The notes beneath the pieces are model-generated. The model did not search any database and was not told the DNA's origin. It saw only the letters and a program-made list of their open reading frames with translations. The position numbers were made by a program, and so were the translations under genes. Below are positions 32,502-40,764 of a stretch of DNA of 46,889 bases, piece by piece. Source of the stretch: Lachnospiraceae bacterium (lineage in GTDB: Bacteria > Bacillota > Clostridia > Lachnospirales > Lachnospiraceae); contig CAAFXE010000053.1 in NCBI GenBank assembly GCA_900766915.1, positions 1 to 46,889 on the forward strand. The letters are read 5' to 3'. The stretch's first letter is position 1. The number at the start of each line of letters is the position of its first letter.

Positions 32502-32939
32502 ATGCTTGGATTATTAGTAACAGGCCATGGCCATTTTGCAACAGGCTTAAACTCCAGCTTAGAATTGATCGCAGGAGCACAGCCAAACGTAGCTTTAGTA
32601 GATTTTGAAGCAGATCATTCCATTGAAATTTTAAAAGATAATTTAAATAAAGCTCTGGATTCTCTGAAAGAATATGATGGAGTTTTAGTACTTTCTGACT
32701 TACCGGGTGGATCACCATTCAAAACAGCCGTAGAGTGTAAATTTGAACGCCCGGATCAGGCAATCGAAGTAATTTCAGGAACAAACCTTCCTTTACTCAT
32801 TGCAAGCTCTACCATGACATCTGTATTTGACAATCCGCTTGATCTGGCAGAAGCTATGATTCCGGAAGGAAAAGACAGCATCGTTCGTTTTGAACTGGCT
32901 GCACGCGCAGAAGAACCGGAAGATGAGGATGGTATCTAA
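32502..32939 (+). CDS. agaF: PTS EIIA component, mannose/GalNAc family
   Basis: A 145-aa cytosolic phosphocarrier. MLGLLVTGHGHFATGLNSSL contains the phospho-accepting histidine (His9 by family position), and GVLVLSDLPGGSPFKTA is the conserved second motif of EIIA-Man-type proteins. It passes phosphate from HPr to EIIB. An acidic C-terminus follows. GGGAGGA lies before the ATG. The matching IIB, IIC and IID genes are 2.7 kb further on, separated by two minus-strand genes. The agaF symbol is by context. Confidence 0.92.
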   Translation: MLGLLVTGHGHFATGLNSSLELIAGAQPNVALVDFEADHSIEILKDNLNKALDSLKEYDGVLVLSDLPGGSPFKTAVECKFERPDQAIEVISGTNLPLLIASSTMTSVFDNPLDLAEAMIPEGKDSIVRFELAARAEEPEDEDGI

Positions 32940-32942
32940 TTT

Positions 32943-33230
32943 ATGAATTGGGAAGTAATCTTCTGGACATGTGCTACCATGTTTGTGATTGTGATCGTGG
33001 TAGCCCTTGGCCTTGCAGTTGTTTCTGCAGTGAACGTAAGAAAACGCCGTGAAGAGCTGACAGAGGTTCATACGGAGCTGGCAATCGGCTGTAAAGTGAT
33101 CTGCTGTGGCGGTATTTACGGAAAAGTAGTTGGTATCAACGATAATGATGAGGTTGTCAATGTGGAAGTGGCAAAAGGAACGGTGATCACCATTTCCAGA
33201 TATGCAATTCAGACATTATTAAAGAACTAA
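32943..33230 (+). CDS. YajC-like small membrane protein in the PTS operon
   Basis: A 95-aa protein with one N-terminal hydrophobic helix (TCATMFVIVIVVALGLAVVS) and the YajC-type soluble part: RKRREELTEVHTELAIGCKV, CCGGIYGKVVGIND, and KGTVITISRYAIQTLL. YajC proper is an accessory subunit of the Sec translocon, but homologues also sit in mannose-family PTS operons of streptococci and other Firmicutes, where their role is unclear. It starts 3 bases after the IIA stop, so it is translated from the same message. A strong terminator follows, ending the agaS-IIA-yajC unit. Confidence 0.82.
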   Translation: MNWEVIFWTCATMFVIVIVVALGLAVVSAVNVRKRREELTEVHTELAIGCKVICCGGIYGKVVGINDNDEVVNVEVAKGTVITISRYAIQTLLKN

Positions 33231-33245
33231 AAAAGAACAAAATTT

Positions 33246-33275
33246 AAGGGAAAGTCCGAGGACTTTCCCTTTTAT
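33246..33275 (+). terminator. Intrinsic terminator of the agaS-IIA-yajC unit
   Basis: AAGGGAAAGTCC and GGACTTTCCCTT form a 12-bp stem with a very short loop, followed by TTTAT. It may also serve the convergent oxidoreductase gene. Confidence 0.9.
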
Positions 33276-33278
33276 AAA

Positions 33279-34235
33279 TTAAGCTCTCAATTCATCTACA
33301 GCTTCGGCGACATATACAGTGTGTTTTAACATTTCATAGCAGGAGTTAAAATCCCCGGTTTCGTATTGTCTGATAAACTCAGCCAGTTCATAGGAAAGCT
33401 TGTTGTTTCCATCAAACTCTTCCAGGATTGTTTCACCGGATTTATCAGAAAAAGTGATCTTTGCTAAAGTGCTTACAGATTCCTTTCCCCAAAGAGTACC
33501 CTGATCTCCCTGAATCACAAAACCGGAAGGACTGGTGGAATCCTTGGCCGCACAGCACACGGCATGGAAGCTGTCGTATTCCAGAACAGCCATACCGGAA
33601 GTATCTACCCCGTTATAACCCTTCACCGGATAATAATGTGCTTTCTTTGGCTTACCGAAAAGGCCGATGGTAAAGTGAAGGTTGTAGATGTTTAAGTCAT
33701 ATAATGCACCGCCTGCCAAAGAAGGGTCAAAGGCAGGAAGAATCTGACCGTTTAAGTACTGTTCATAGCGGCTGGAAATTTTACTGTAGTTGCACTGGAT
33801 CAGCTTTACATTTCCGACTTTATGTACCGAATCTTTGAGCGTCCGATAAGGTGGCAGATAGGGGATGATGAAAGCTTCCCAAAGAAAAAGTCCCTTCTCC
33901 TTTGCAAGGCAAACAAGCTCCCTGGCCTCTTTGGACGTAACAGTGAATGGCTTCTCGCAGATGACATGTTTCCCTGCGTTCAGTGCCGATTTTACATATT
34001 CATAATGTACCAGATTGCTGATGCCGATATAAACAGTTTCAATTTCAGGATTGCTTAAAAACGCTTCATAATCAGTATCAACCCGTGGGATATGGTATTC
34101 TTCAGCGATTTTTTTCCCTTTTTCAAGACTACGCTGCCGAACACAAAGGGCAACAACGTTTGCATTTTCAACCAAGGCTGCATCGTGAAGAAACATTCCC
34201 ACGATCATGCCGTTTCCAACAACTCCGATCTTCAT
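33279..34235 (-). CDS. Gfo/Idh/MocA-family oxidoreductase
   Basis: A 318-aa NAD(P)-dependent dehydrogenase. MKIGVVGNGMIVGMFLHDAA is the N-terminal Rossmann fold; IETVYIGISNLVHYEYVKSA, then LNAGKHVICEKPFTVTSKEA contains the EKP motif with the catalytic lysine. The C-terminal domain has LAGGALYDLNIYNLHF. Such enzymes oxidise or reduce sugars and inositol-type compounds; the substrate is not evident. ATG 34235 is preceded by AGGAGG. The AraC-type gene upstream ends 10 bases before it, so both form a small minus-strand operon inserted between two PTS gene blocks. Confidence 0.92.
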   Translation of the reverse strand: MKIGVVGNGMIVGMFLHDAALVENANVVALCVRQRSLEKGKKIAEEYHIPRVDTDYEAFLSNPEIETVYIGISNLVHYEYVKSALNAGKHVICEKPFTVTSKEARELVCLAKEKGLFLWEAFIIPYLPPYRTLKDSVHKVGNVKLIQCNYSKISSRYEQYLNGQILPAFDPSLAGGALYDLNIYNLHFTIGLFGKPKKAHYYPVKGYNGVDTSGMAVLEYDSFHAVCCAAKDSTSPSGFVIQGDQGTLWGKESVSTLAKITFSDKSGETILEEFDGNNKLSYELAEFIRQYETGDFNSCYEMLKHTVYVAEAVDELRA

Positions 34236-34245
34236 AGGAACCTCC

Positions 34246-35430
34246 TTAGCTTTTGAATATGGTCTTGGAATATTCCGTAGGGGCCATATTATATTTTTGT
34301 GTAAATGCCCTGGAAAAATAGTGAATGGAGTTAAATCCAAGCATCAGTGCAATCTCGCTGATGGTATAACGTCCTTCACTGATGAGCTGGCGGCTCTTTT
34401 CCAGTTTTAATTCATTGATATATTTTTTGGGTGTCTGGTTTAAGTTTTCATTAAACAAAATCTGCAAAGAGGATCTGGACATGGAAAATTTCTGGCAGAT
34501 TTCCCCTACAGTAATGGGTTCATAAATGGTTTCATCAATGTATGTGAGGATCCGTTCCAGAAGCTCATCATGGTAATGCTGTCTGGCATCGGTAGTGGGC
34601 TTTTTGTCAGGTTCGTTTGTTACATATTCGCTCTGGAGCAGGCGGATGATGATTTCCTGGAACAGACATAAAAGAAGGCTGTCCATATAAGGCGTAAAGG
34701 TAGAACTTTCGTTGACCAGAGATTTCATCAGGGTATGGATTTTTTTGGAATAAGGAAATACCTTGTTCAGTAAAAATTCAAAATGGCTCTCTTCCGGTTC
34801 CAATTCAAATAAAACAGTGACATAGGAGCAGGAGCTGCCCTCCATGATTTTCTGACTATGATACTGATTGGGACCATAAATGATCAGTTCACGCTCTTTC
34901 AGTTCGTAGGAAACGCCATCGATTTCTGTCTGCAGGGTGCCACGATCCACATAGGTTAATTCGTAGTAGGAATGAGACTCTCCGGAAAAAGAGTAGCCGG
35001 AATCTCTGATGGAATAATAGTATCCCAGAATTTCCCGGACACGAACCTGAGGTAAAATACGGTTAAAATGGTAAGCGGGGCTGATCAGGGAAGGGGAGGA
35101 GATAAAATCGGATTCCGTGATCAGACGATAGGTAACCTGAGCACTGACTGCAGCTACATAAAAATAAATATGAGGTTTGAGCTTTACATAGCGATGTATG
35201 GCAAAGGCCTGAAAAGTGTCGGTTTCCGCACAGTCACTGACGATGAGAGCTGCCATTCCGGATTCTATCTCAATATAGACTTCACAGTCAAAGCAGGAAA
35301 AAAGAGAAATACTTTCTTTGATGGTCGCCTCTGTTTCACGACAGATCATGCCGGTTTTTTCAAGGTCTACCGGTGTATCATAGACACTCCCGAAGGATTC
35401 GAAGAGTGCACTGGATGTTTTATGCTGCAT
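34246..35430 (-). CDS. AraC-family regulator, probable control of the PTS genes
   Basis: A 394-aa protein. An N-terminal domain of about 150 residues is not recognised. A cupin-like sensing part (SHSYYELTYVDRGTLQTEID, ELIIYGPNQYHSQKI) follows, and the C-terminus has two AraC helix-turn-helix units: ITVGEICQKFSMSRSSLQIL and ISEIALMLGFNSIHYFSRAF, the latter the classical signature. GGGAGGTG lies just before ATG 35430. It is divergent from the PTS IIB/IIC/IID genes, the usual arrangement for a local regulator, and two similar direct repeats lie in the space between. Confidence 0.92.
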   Translation of the reverse strand: MQHKTSSALFESFGSVYDTPVDLEKTGMICRETEATIKESISLFSCFDCEVYIEIESGMAALIVSDCAETDTFQAFAIHRYVKLKPHIYFYVAAVSAQVTYRLITESDFISSPSLISPAYHFNRILPQVRVREILGYYYSIRDSGYSFSGESHSYYELTYVDRGTLQTEIDGVSYELKERELIIYGPNQYHSQKIMEGSSCSYVTVLFELEPEESHFEFLLNKVFPYSKKIHTLMKSLVNESSTFTPYMDSLLLCLFQEIIIRLLQSEYVTNEPDKKPTTDARQHYHDELLERILTYIDETIYEPITVGEICQKFSMSRSSLQILFNENLNQTPKKYINELKLEKSRQLISEGRYTISEIALMLGFNSIHYFSRAFTQKYNMAPTEYSKTIFKS

Positions 35431-35480
35431 GAAAAACACCTCCCAAAATTGAGTCTATGAAAATAAGTATATCATATTTG

Positions 35481-35570
35481 TGCAAAATGTCCATAAAACG
35501 AATATATTAATGTTGAAAAAGTATAAAAAGAATTAAAAAAAACTAAAATGCACAATATTTTCCATAAAAA
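35481..35570. promoter_or_regulatory. Direct repeats between AraC gene and PTS genes, possible operators
   Basis: TGCAAAATGTCCATAAAA (35481-35498) and TGCACAATATTTTCCATAAAA (35549-35569) share TGCA-AAT and CCATAAAA with slightly different inner spacing. A TATAAT at 35600-35605 has only a poor -35, which fits activation by the divergent AraC-type regulator. Confidence 0.35.
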
Positions 35571-35664
35571 TCACAAAGACATTTGAAGATATTAAGAATT
35601 ATAATAAAGCATACTCTGAAACGGAATTTTCAGGGGGGAATCATAATCAAGGAGGGGAGTTAAA

Positions 35665-36141
35665 ATGCCTAATATCGTTTTAACCAGAATTGACAACCGA
35701 CTGGTACATGGTCAGGTTGCTACTCAGTGGTGCGGAAGCATCGGTGCAAATCTTATCCTCGTTGCAAATGATGAAGTTGCGGGGAACACACTTCGTCAGG
35801 GTCTGATGGATATGGCTGCTCCGTCTTATGCTGCTATGCGTTACTGGACAATCGACAAAACTATCTCAACTATTCACAAAGCTTCTGACAAACAGCTGAT
35901 TTTCATCGTATGTGAAAATCCGCAGGATGTTTTAAGACTTGTAGAGGGTGGAGTACCAATCAAGAAAGTCAATATCGGCAATATGCATATGGCAGAAGGC
36001 AAACGTCAGGTTGCAGGTTCTGTAGCTGTTGATGATGCTGATGTTGCTGCATTTGCAAAATTACGTGACCTCGGTGTAGAACTTGAAATCAGAAGAGTTC
36101 CATCTGAAGGTGCAGAGAACATTGATAAATTGTTCAAATAA
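35665..36141 (+). CDS. agaV: PTS EIIB component, mannose/GalNAc family
   Basis: A 158-aa cytosolic protein. IVLTRIDNRLVHGQVATQW holds the phosphorylated histidine (His15) that receives phosphate from EIIA and passes it to the incoming sugar. VGSVAVDD-type segments and a 158-residue length match the family. AAGGAGGGGAG precedes the ATG. It is the first gene of the IIB-IIC-IID block. The sugar is inferred as N-acetylgalactosamine or galactosamine from the agaS, nagA and gatYZ neighbours. Confidence 0.93.
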   Translation: MPNIVLTRIDNRLVHGQVATQWCGSIGANLILVANDEVAGNTLRQGLMDMAAPSYAAMRYWTIDKTISTIHKASDKQLIFIVCENPQDVLRLVEGGVPIKKVNIGNMHMAEGKRQVAGSVAVDDADVAAFAKLRDLGVELEIRRVPSEGAENIDKLFK

Positions 36142-36188
36142 GAGATAAGACCCGCTAAAGAGGTCTTATGAAAGGAGAAAAAAGGTTT

Positions 36189-36995
36189 ATGGATTTTAAT
36201 GTAATTCAGATTTTACTGGTTGCTGTTTGGACATTTATTATCGCAATCGACCAGTTTGATTTTTTAGAATCCCTGTATCAGCCAATCGTAACCGGTGCTG
36301 TAATCGGCGCTATTCTTGGTGACCTTAAGACAGGTTTAGTTGTTGGTGGTACATATCAGTTAATGACAATCGGTAACATGCCAGTTGGTGGAGCTCAGCC
36401 ACCTAACGCAGTTATCGGTGGTGTAATGGCTACAGTATTCGCAATTGCTTCAGGTCTTGAAACAGGTGCAGCAGTTGGTCTTGCAGTTCCATTCGCTCTC
36501 ATCGGACAGTACATGGTAGTATTCCTGTTTACTGTTATGTCAGCAGTTATGGCAAAAGCAGACAAATGTGCAGAAAATGCAGATACAAAGGGTATCGTTA
36601 CTCTGAACTACTTAGCTATGGGAGCTCTTGGTTTACTCTTCGCAGTTGTTTGTGTTGCTGGTTTAATCGGTGGAGCAGCTCTTGGTTCAACATTAGACGC
36701 ATTAGCACAGCAGTTCGGATGGTTCATGACAGGCTTAAGCACAGCTGGTGGTATGATGAGATATGTAGGTTTCGCTACATTACTTCGTATCATGTTATCT
36801 AACGATTTCTGGGGAGTTTACTTCGCAGGTTTCGCATTAGCTACAATCATCGGATATGTAGACGGATTAGGCGGATCTGCTCTGATCCTGATCGCTATGT
36901 TCGGTATTGCATTAGCACTCTATGATTACCAGACACGTACAGCTATGAAAGCTTGCGGCGGAAGCAACGCAGGAGGTGAAGAGGATGGCATCTAA
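36189..36995 (+). CDS. agaW: PTS EIIC component, mannose/GalNAc family
   Basis: A 268-aa membrane protein with several hydrophobic helices. LLVAVWTFIIAIDQFDFLES, then PIVTGAVIGAILGDLKTGLV, GGTYQLMTIGNMPVGGAQPP and ALIGQYMVVFLFT are classical for ManY/AgaC-type channels. ATG 36189 is taken with AAAGGAG about 10 bases upstream; an earlier ATG at 36168 lacks a ribosome site. Its stop overlaps the IID start by 11 bases, indicating coupled translation. With IID it forms the sugar channel. Confidence 0.93.
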   Translation: MDFNVIQILLVAVWTFIIAIDQFDFLESLYQPIVTGAVIGAILGDLKTGLVVGGTYQLMTIGNMPVGGAQPPNAVIGGVMATVFAIASGLETGAAVGLAVPFALIGQYMVVFLFTVMSAVMAKADKCAENADTKGIVTLNYLAMGALGLLFAVVCVAGLIGGAALGSTLDALAQQFGWFMTGLSTAGGMMRYVGFATLLRIMLSNDFWGVYFAGFALATIIGYVDGLGGSALILIAMFGIALALYDYQTRTAMKACGGSNAGGEEDGI

Positions 36996-37797
36996 TTATA
37001 GAAATTTGACACCGGCTCAGCCGTTAGACAAAAAAACTCTTAATAAAATGGTATGGCGTTCTCTGAACTTACAGGCTTCTTTCAACTATGAAAGAATGCA
37101 GGCTGCAGGTTGGTTATATTGTATCCTTCCAGGCCTTGAAAAAATCCATACTGACAAAGAAGACTTAAAGTTAGCTATGGCTCACAACCTTGAGTTCTTC
37201 AACACACATCCATTCTTAGTAACATTTGTAATGGGTATCGTATTATCTATGGAACAGCAGAAAGCTGACATCAACACAATCCGTGCCGTACGTGTTGCCG
37301 CTATGGGACCTCTCGGTGGTATTGGTGATGCTATTTTCTGGTTCACATTAGTACCTATCACAGCTGGTATTACAGCGAACATGGCAATTAATGGTTCTGT
37401 CGTAGGACCTATCCTGTTCCTTATTATCTTCAACGCAGTTCAGTTTGCAGTTCGTTTCTTCTTAATGAACTGGTCTTACAAACTTGGTTCTGCAGCTATC
37501 GGTATCTTAACAGCTAACGCTAAAGAATTTACACGTGCAGCTTCTATGCTCGGTGTATTCATCGTTGGTGCTTTAACATCTAACTATGGTGGAACAACTG
37601 TTTCTCTTGAAATCGCAAACGGTGAAGCTCCAATCGTTGTTCAGAGCATCCTTGATGGCGTTCTTCCAAAAATGATTCCGTTAGCATTAACATTAATGTG
37701 CTACTTCTTAATGAAGAAAAAAGGCTGGACACCTGTTAAATGTATCGGTTTACTCTTAGTAATCGGTCTTGTAGGTGCATTCATTGGTCTCTTCTAA
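36985..37797 (+). CDS. agaE: PTS EIID component, mannose/GalNAc family
   Basis: A 270-aa membrane protein. MVWRSLNLQASFNYERMQAA, then GWLYCILPGLEKIH, FFNTHPFLVTFVMGIVLSME and the strictly conserved VAAMGPLGGIGDAIFWFTLV identify EIID. C-terminal hydrophobic helices complete the channel. GGAGG (36971-36975) lies 9 bases before ATG 36985. The gene ends in a GC-rich terminator. Confidence 0.94.
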   Translation: MASNYRNLTPAQPLDKKTLNKMVWRSLNLQASFNYERMQAAGWLYCILPGLEKIHTDKEDLKLAMAHNLEFFNTHPFLVTFVMGIVLSMEQQKADINTIRAVRVAAMGPLGGIGDAIFWFTLVPITAGITANMAINGSVVGPILFLIIFNAVQFAVRFFLMNWSYKLGSAAIGILTANAKEFTRAASMLGVFIVGALTSNYGGTTVSLEIANGEAPIVVQSILDGVLPKMIPLALTLMCYFLMKKKGWTPVKCIGLLLVIGLVGAFIGLF

Positions 37798-37845
37798 TTA
37801 GTATAAGAATAACAGATTAATAAAGACTCCTTGATTGAGAAATCT

Positions 37846-37881
37846 GCCGGCCCGTGCGTTTGTGCGGGCTGGCATTTTTTT
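37846..37881 (+). terminator. Intrinsic terminator of the PTS IIB-IIC-IID unit
   Basis: GCCGGCCCG and CGGGCTGGC pair (one G-T) and are followed by seven T. Confidence 0.9.
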
Positions 37882-37890
37882 CAACATACT

Positions 37891-37918
37891 TTTCAAAAAT
37901 ACAATAGCATGGTATAAT
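37891..37918 (+). promoter_or_regulatory. Promoter of the small membrane protein/nagB unit
   Basis: TTTCAA (37891-37896), 16 bases, TATAAT (37913-37918). Confidence 0.5.
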
Positions 37919-37979
37919 TGGTAAAAGGATTTTTGTAAAGATGAATTAAGGGAATTATTTTTTAGAGGAGATTTTACAT

Positions 37980-38225
37980 ATGAATCGTGTTGGAATCAAT
38001 ATTGTACTTGGAACCTTTTGGATTCTGGTAGCAATCTGGATGTTTTTGAATGGCAGCAGGACAGCCGAAGAGCAGATGTGTGCAGCAATTCTGGTGGTTT
38101 TAGGAGTGATGTTCTACTGGGCAGCCTATAAGGTATATGTGACTCCAAGTACACAGATGAAAAAGAAACAGAATCTGATTGAACGACTTTCAGATCCAAG
38201 TTATAAAAAATCCAAGAAAAAATAA
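37980..38225 (+). CDS. Small two-helix membrane protein, 81 aa
   Basis: Two hydrophobic segments (INIVLGTFWILVAIWMFL and MCAAILVVLGVMFYWAAYKV) with a short acidic turn (GSRTAEEQ), and a strongly basic C-terminal tail ending KKSKKK. I recognise no family. AGAGGAG lies before the ATG. It starts a short unit with nagB, 21 bases downstream, and probably shares its transcript. Confidence 0.75.
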   Translation: MNRVGINIVLGTFWILVAIWMFLNGSRTAEEQMCAAILVVLGVMFYWAAYKVYVTPSTQMKKKQNLIERLSDPSYKKSKKK

Positions 38226-38246
38226 AGGAAAAAGGGGGATTTTCAA

Positions 38247-38972
38247 ATGAGAATTATTAAAACCAAAGACTATGCTGATATGAGCAGAAAAGCAGCAGCA
38301 ATTATTGCAGCACAGGTAATCGAAAAACCGGATTGTGTACTCGGTCTTGCAACAGGATCTACACCAATCGGCACATACAAAGCATTGATCAAAGCATACG
38401 AGGAAGGAGATTTGGATTTCTCACAGGTAAAGACAGCGAACCTGGATGAATATCGAGGCTTGAAAAAGACAAATGATCAGAGCTATGATTATTTCATGAA
38501 AGATAACCTTTTCAATCATATCAACATTAACTTTGATAACTTAAATATTCCAAACGGAGAAAATCCGGATGCAGATGCAGAATGTGCAAGATATGAAGAA
38601 GTCGTAAAAGCTCTCGGTGGACAGGACTTACAGCTTCTTGGTATGGGACATAACGGACATATCGGATTTAATGAACCGGCAGATGAGTTTGTAAAAGAAA
38701 CACATTGTGTTGATTTACAGGAAAGTACAATTCAGGCAAACAAGAGATTCTTCGAAAAAGTTGAGGATGTTCCTACACAGGCTTACACCATGGGTATTAA
38801 AACCATTATGCAGGCAAAGAAGATTCTTGTGATCGTAAGCGGTGCTGACAAGGCTGAAATCGTGAAAAAAGCATTTTTTGGTCCTGTAACTCCACAGGTT
38901 CCGGCATCTATCCTTCAGTTACATCCAAACGTTGTAGTTGTAGTTGACGAAGCAGCTGGAAGCCTGATCTAA
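38247..38972 (+). CDS. nagB: Glucosamine-6-phosphate deaminase
   Basis: A 241-aa cytosolic enzyme that turns glucosamine-6-phosphate into fructose-6-phosphate and ammonia. CVLGLATGSTPIGTYKALI (phosphate binding), TANLDEYRGL with the catalytic aspartate, LLGMGHNGHIGFNEPAD with the catalytic histidine, and the C-terminal VPASILQLHPNVVVVVDEAA are all present. The length fits the short Firmicute form without the extra allosteric tail. AAAGGGGGA precedes the ATG. It sits at the end of the amino-sugar PTS region and feeds the same sugars into glycolysis by the glucosamine branch. Confidence 0.95.
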   Translation: MRIIKTKDYADMSRKAAAIIAAQVIEKPDCVLGLATGSTPIGTYKALIKAYEEGDLDFSQVKTANLDEYRGLKKTNDQSYDYFMKDNLFNHININFDNLNIPNGENPDADAECARYEEVVKALGGQDLQLLGMGHNGHIGFNEPADEFVKETHCVDLQESTIQANKRFFEKVEDVPTQAYTMGIKTIMQAKKILVIVSGADKAEIVKKAFFGPVTPQVPASILQLHPNVVVVVDEAAGSLI

Positions 38973-38991
38973 ATCATAGTGTGGTAATGCG

Positions 38992-39020
38992 ATAGAAAGT
39001 ATGCTTTGCATACTTTCTAT
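38992..39020 (+). terminator. Intrinsic terminator of nagB
   Basis: ATAGAAAGTATGC and GCATACTTTCTAT form a perfect 13-bp stem with a 3-nt loop. A second hairpin, AAAGTCG-TTTCCC with GGGAAGCGACTTT, follows at about 39031-39063. Confidence 0.8.
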
Positions 39021-39089
39021 TGTCATGAATGAAAGTCGTTTCCCAAACATGGGAAGCGACTTTGTTGGTTATAGTAATAGCGGTTGAGG

Positions 39090-39118
39090 TTGACGTTACC
39101 GATTTAAAATGATATATA
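39090..39118 (+). promoter_or_regulatory. Promoter of greA, original copy
   Basis: TTGACG (39090-39095), 17 bases, TATATA (39113-39118). A MITE-like element begins four bases later, and a second copy of the -10 region follows it at about 39167-39174. Confidence 0.6.
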
Positions 39119-39121
39119 ATA

Positions 39122-39164
39122 GTAACTGTTCAGAAACCACTGTAACTGGAAGGCACTGAACAAA
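39122..39164 (+). repeat. MITE-like element, 43-bp internally deleted copy in the greA promoter
   Basis: GTAACTGTTCAGAAACCACT at the left joins directly to ACTGGAAGGCACTGAACA at the right, that is, the two ends of the 132-bp element without its interior. It is flanked by 11-bp direct repeats GATATATAATA (39111-39121 and 39165-39175). Confidence 0.8.
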
Positions 39165-39205
39165 GATATATAATAAAGCAGATAAATCAGGGTGGAGGAA
39201 GATGA

Positions 39206-39709
39206 ATGTTACATGAAAAACTGACGACATCTGATGTGGAAAAAATTCAGCAGGAGATTGAACATCGTAAACTGGTGATTAGAAAAGAGGCACTGGAATC
39301 TGTAAAAGAGGCCAGGGCTCATGGCGACTTAAGCGAAAATTTCGAGTACAAGGCCGCAAAACAGTATAAGAATAAAAACGAAAGCAGGATTCGCTATCTG
39401 GAGAGATTGTTGAAAAATGCTGAAATCATTGAGGACGAATGGAAGCCTGACCAGGTTGGATTAAACAGCGTGGTAAGGATTTATATAGAAGAAGATGACG
39501 AGGAGGAAGAATACAAAATTGTGACCTCAATCCGTGGAAGCTCTATTCATGGGTATATCAGCATTGAATCGCCTATGGGTAAGGCTTTGTTGGGGCATAA
39601 GGTTGGAGAGAGGGTTCATATCCAGGTAAATGACAGCTACGGATATGATGCAGTGATCCGCAGCATTTCCAAGAGTGATGAAACAGGGGATGAGATACGG
39701 AAGTTTTAA
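39206..39709 (+). CDS. greA: GreA/GreB-family transcription elongation factor
   Basis: A 167-aa protein. The N-terminal coiled coil contains the tip signature ARAHGDLSENFEYKAAKQ, which reaches into RNA polymerase and stimulates cleavage of backtracked transcripts. The C-terminal FKBP-like domain has the SPMGKALLGHKVGERVHIQV motif. The sequence is somewhat diverged, with an acidic insertion (IEEDDEEEEYKI) and a short N-terminus, so it may be a second Gre paralogue rather than the housekeeping copy. GGTGGAGG precedes the ATG. Its promoter carries a small mobile element. Confidence 0.9.
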   Translation: MLHEKLTTSDVEKIQQEIEHRKLVIRKEALESVKEARAHGDLSENFEYKAAKQYKNKNESRIRYLERLLKNAEIIEDEWKPDQVGLNSVVRIYIEEDDEEEEYKIVTSIRGSSIHGYISIESPMGKALLGHKVGERVHIQVNDSYGYDAVIRSISKSDETGDEIRKF

Positions 39710-39764
39710 ACTGTCATATCGCCCGATGGCAGGATTCTAAACAGTAAGAGGAGTAAATGAAAGA

Positions 39765-40637
39765 ATGATTAAAGTGATAGCAAGTGATTTGGATGGAACC
39801 TTGTTGGATGTGAACCACCGGATCAATCATGAAACTGCTGAAATGGTACGCAAAGCCTGTGCTGCCGGGATCCGTTTTATGGTGGCTACAGGAAGAAATT
39901 ATGAGGGTGCGATCCGTGCACTGGATGGAGAAGATTTTGTCTGTGACTATATTGTAAGCAGTGGTGCGGAGGTAAGAAATCCCCAACGTAAGATTTTATT
40001 CAGCACTACGATGAATATGGAGAAATGCAAGGCTGTCTGTGCAGTATTAGACAGATATAAAATCTCCTATATTCTCTGTGGGCCGGACAAAGAGTACTGC
40101 ATCGGGACCATAGAAGAGATGGAACAAAACATCATTGAGCATATTTACACTTTTAACCAGAACATTCCTATAGAGAAGATCAAAGATAGTGAAATGTATC
40201 GGGAGATGACAGAGAGAACGAAGGCAACTCCTGATTTTGAAAGTCTGATCAGGGATGCAGCAAAAGTTACCAAAGTATTTGCTTTTTCAGAAAACCTGGA
40301 GCTTTTGGCAGAAGCGAAAAAGGAGCTTGAAAAGATTCCGGGAATGGCAGTTTCCTCCTCTTTTTTCAATAATCTGGAGCTTACAGAAGAAGCAGCTCAG
40401 AAAGGACCGGTTCTGAAAAACTATATTGAGTCCCTGGGTTATGCGATGGATGAAGTAATGGTTTTTGGTGACAGCCTGAATGATTATTCCATGATCTCCA
40501 TGGACTTTGGAGCAACCATCGCCATGGAGAATGCAGATCCGGAAATTAAGAAAGCTGCCAAATATATTACAAGATCCAATGCAGAAAATGGAGTTGCGTT
40601 TGCTATTGAAGAACTTTTAAAAAGAATCCATAAATAA
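39765..40637 (+). CDS. Cof-type HAD-IIB phosphatase
   Basis: A 290-aa hydrolase. Motif I is IASDLDGTLLD with the nucleophilic aspartate, motif II is FMVATGRNYEGA, and motif IV is VMVFGDSLNDYSMI. A large cap domain lies between. Cof-type enzymes remove phosphate from sugar phosphates, flavin or other small metabolites; the substrate is unknown. It starts 55 bases after greA and may be co-transcribed with it. A hairpin separates it from the convergent aldolase gene. Confidence 0.9.
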   Translation: MIKVIASDLDGTLLDVNHRINHETAEMVRKACAAGIRFMVATGRNYEGAIRALDGEDFVCDYIVSSGAEVRNPQRKILFSTTMNMEKCKAVCAVLDRYKISYILCGPDKEYCIGTIEEMEQNIIEHIYTFNQNIPIEKIKDSEMYREMTERTKATPDFESLIRDAAKVTKVFAFSENLELLAEAKKELEKIPGMAVSSSFFNNLELTEEAAQKGPVLKNYIESLGYAMDEVMVFGDSLNDYSMISMDFGATIAMENADPEIKKAAKYITRSNAENGVAFAIEELLKRIHK

Positions 40638-40683
40638 TGTTTCCGAGTGTTTATTGAAAATTTACTACGATGAAAAACAATAA

Positions 40684-40724
40684 AAGGTGCAGGACTCTCA
40701 CAGAAAGTGATAGTGCTGCACCTT
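40684..40724 (-). terminator. Terminator of the minus-strand aldolase operon
   Basis: AAGGTGCAG and CTGCACCTT form a 9-bp stem. On the minus strand the stem is followed by TTATTG after CACCTT, giving a short T-rich tail. Confidence 0.55.
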
Positions 40725-40764
40725 AATGTTATAAATGAGTAAAGAAAAAAATACCCAGAAGCTT

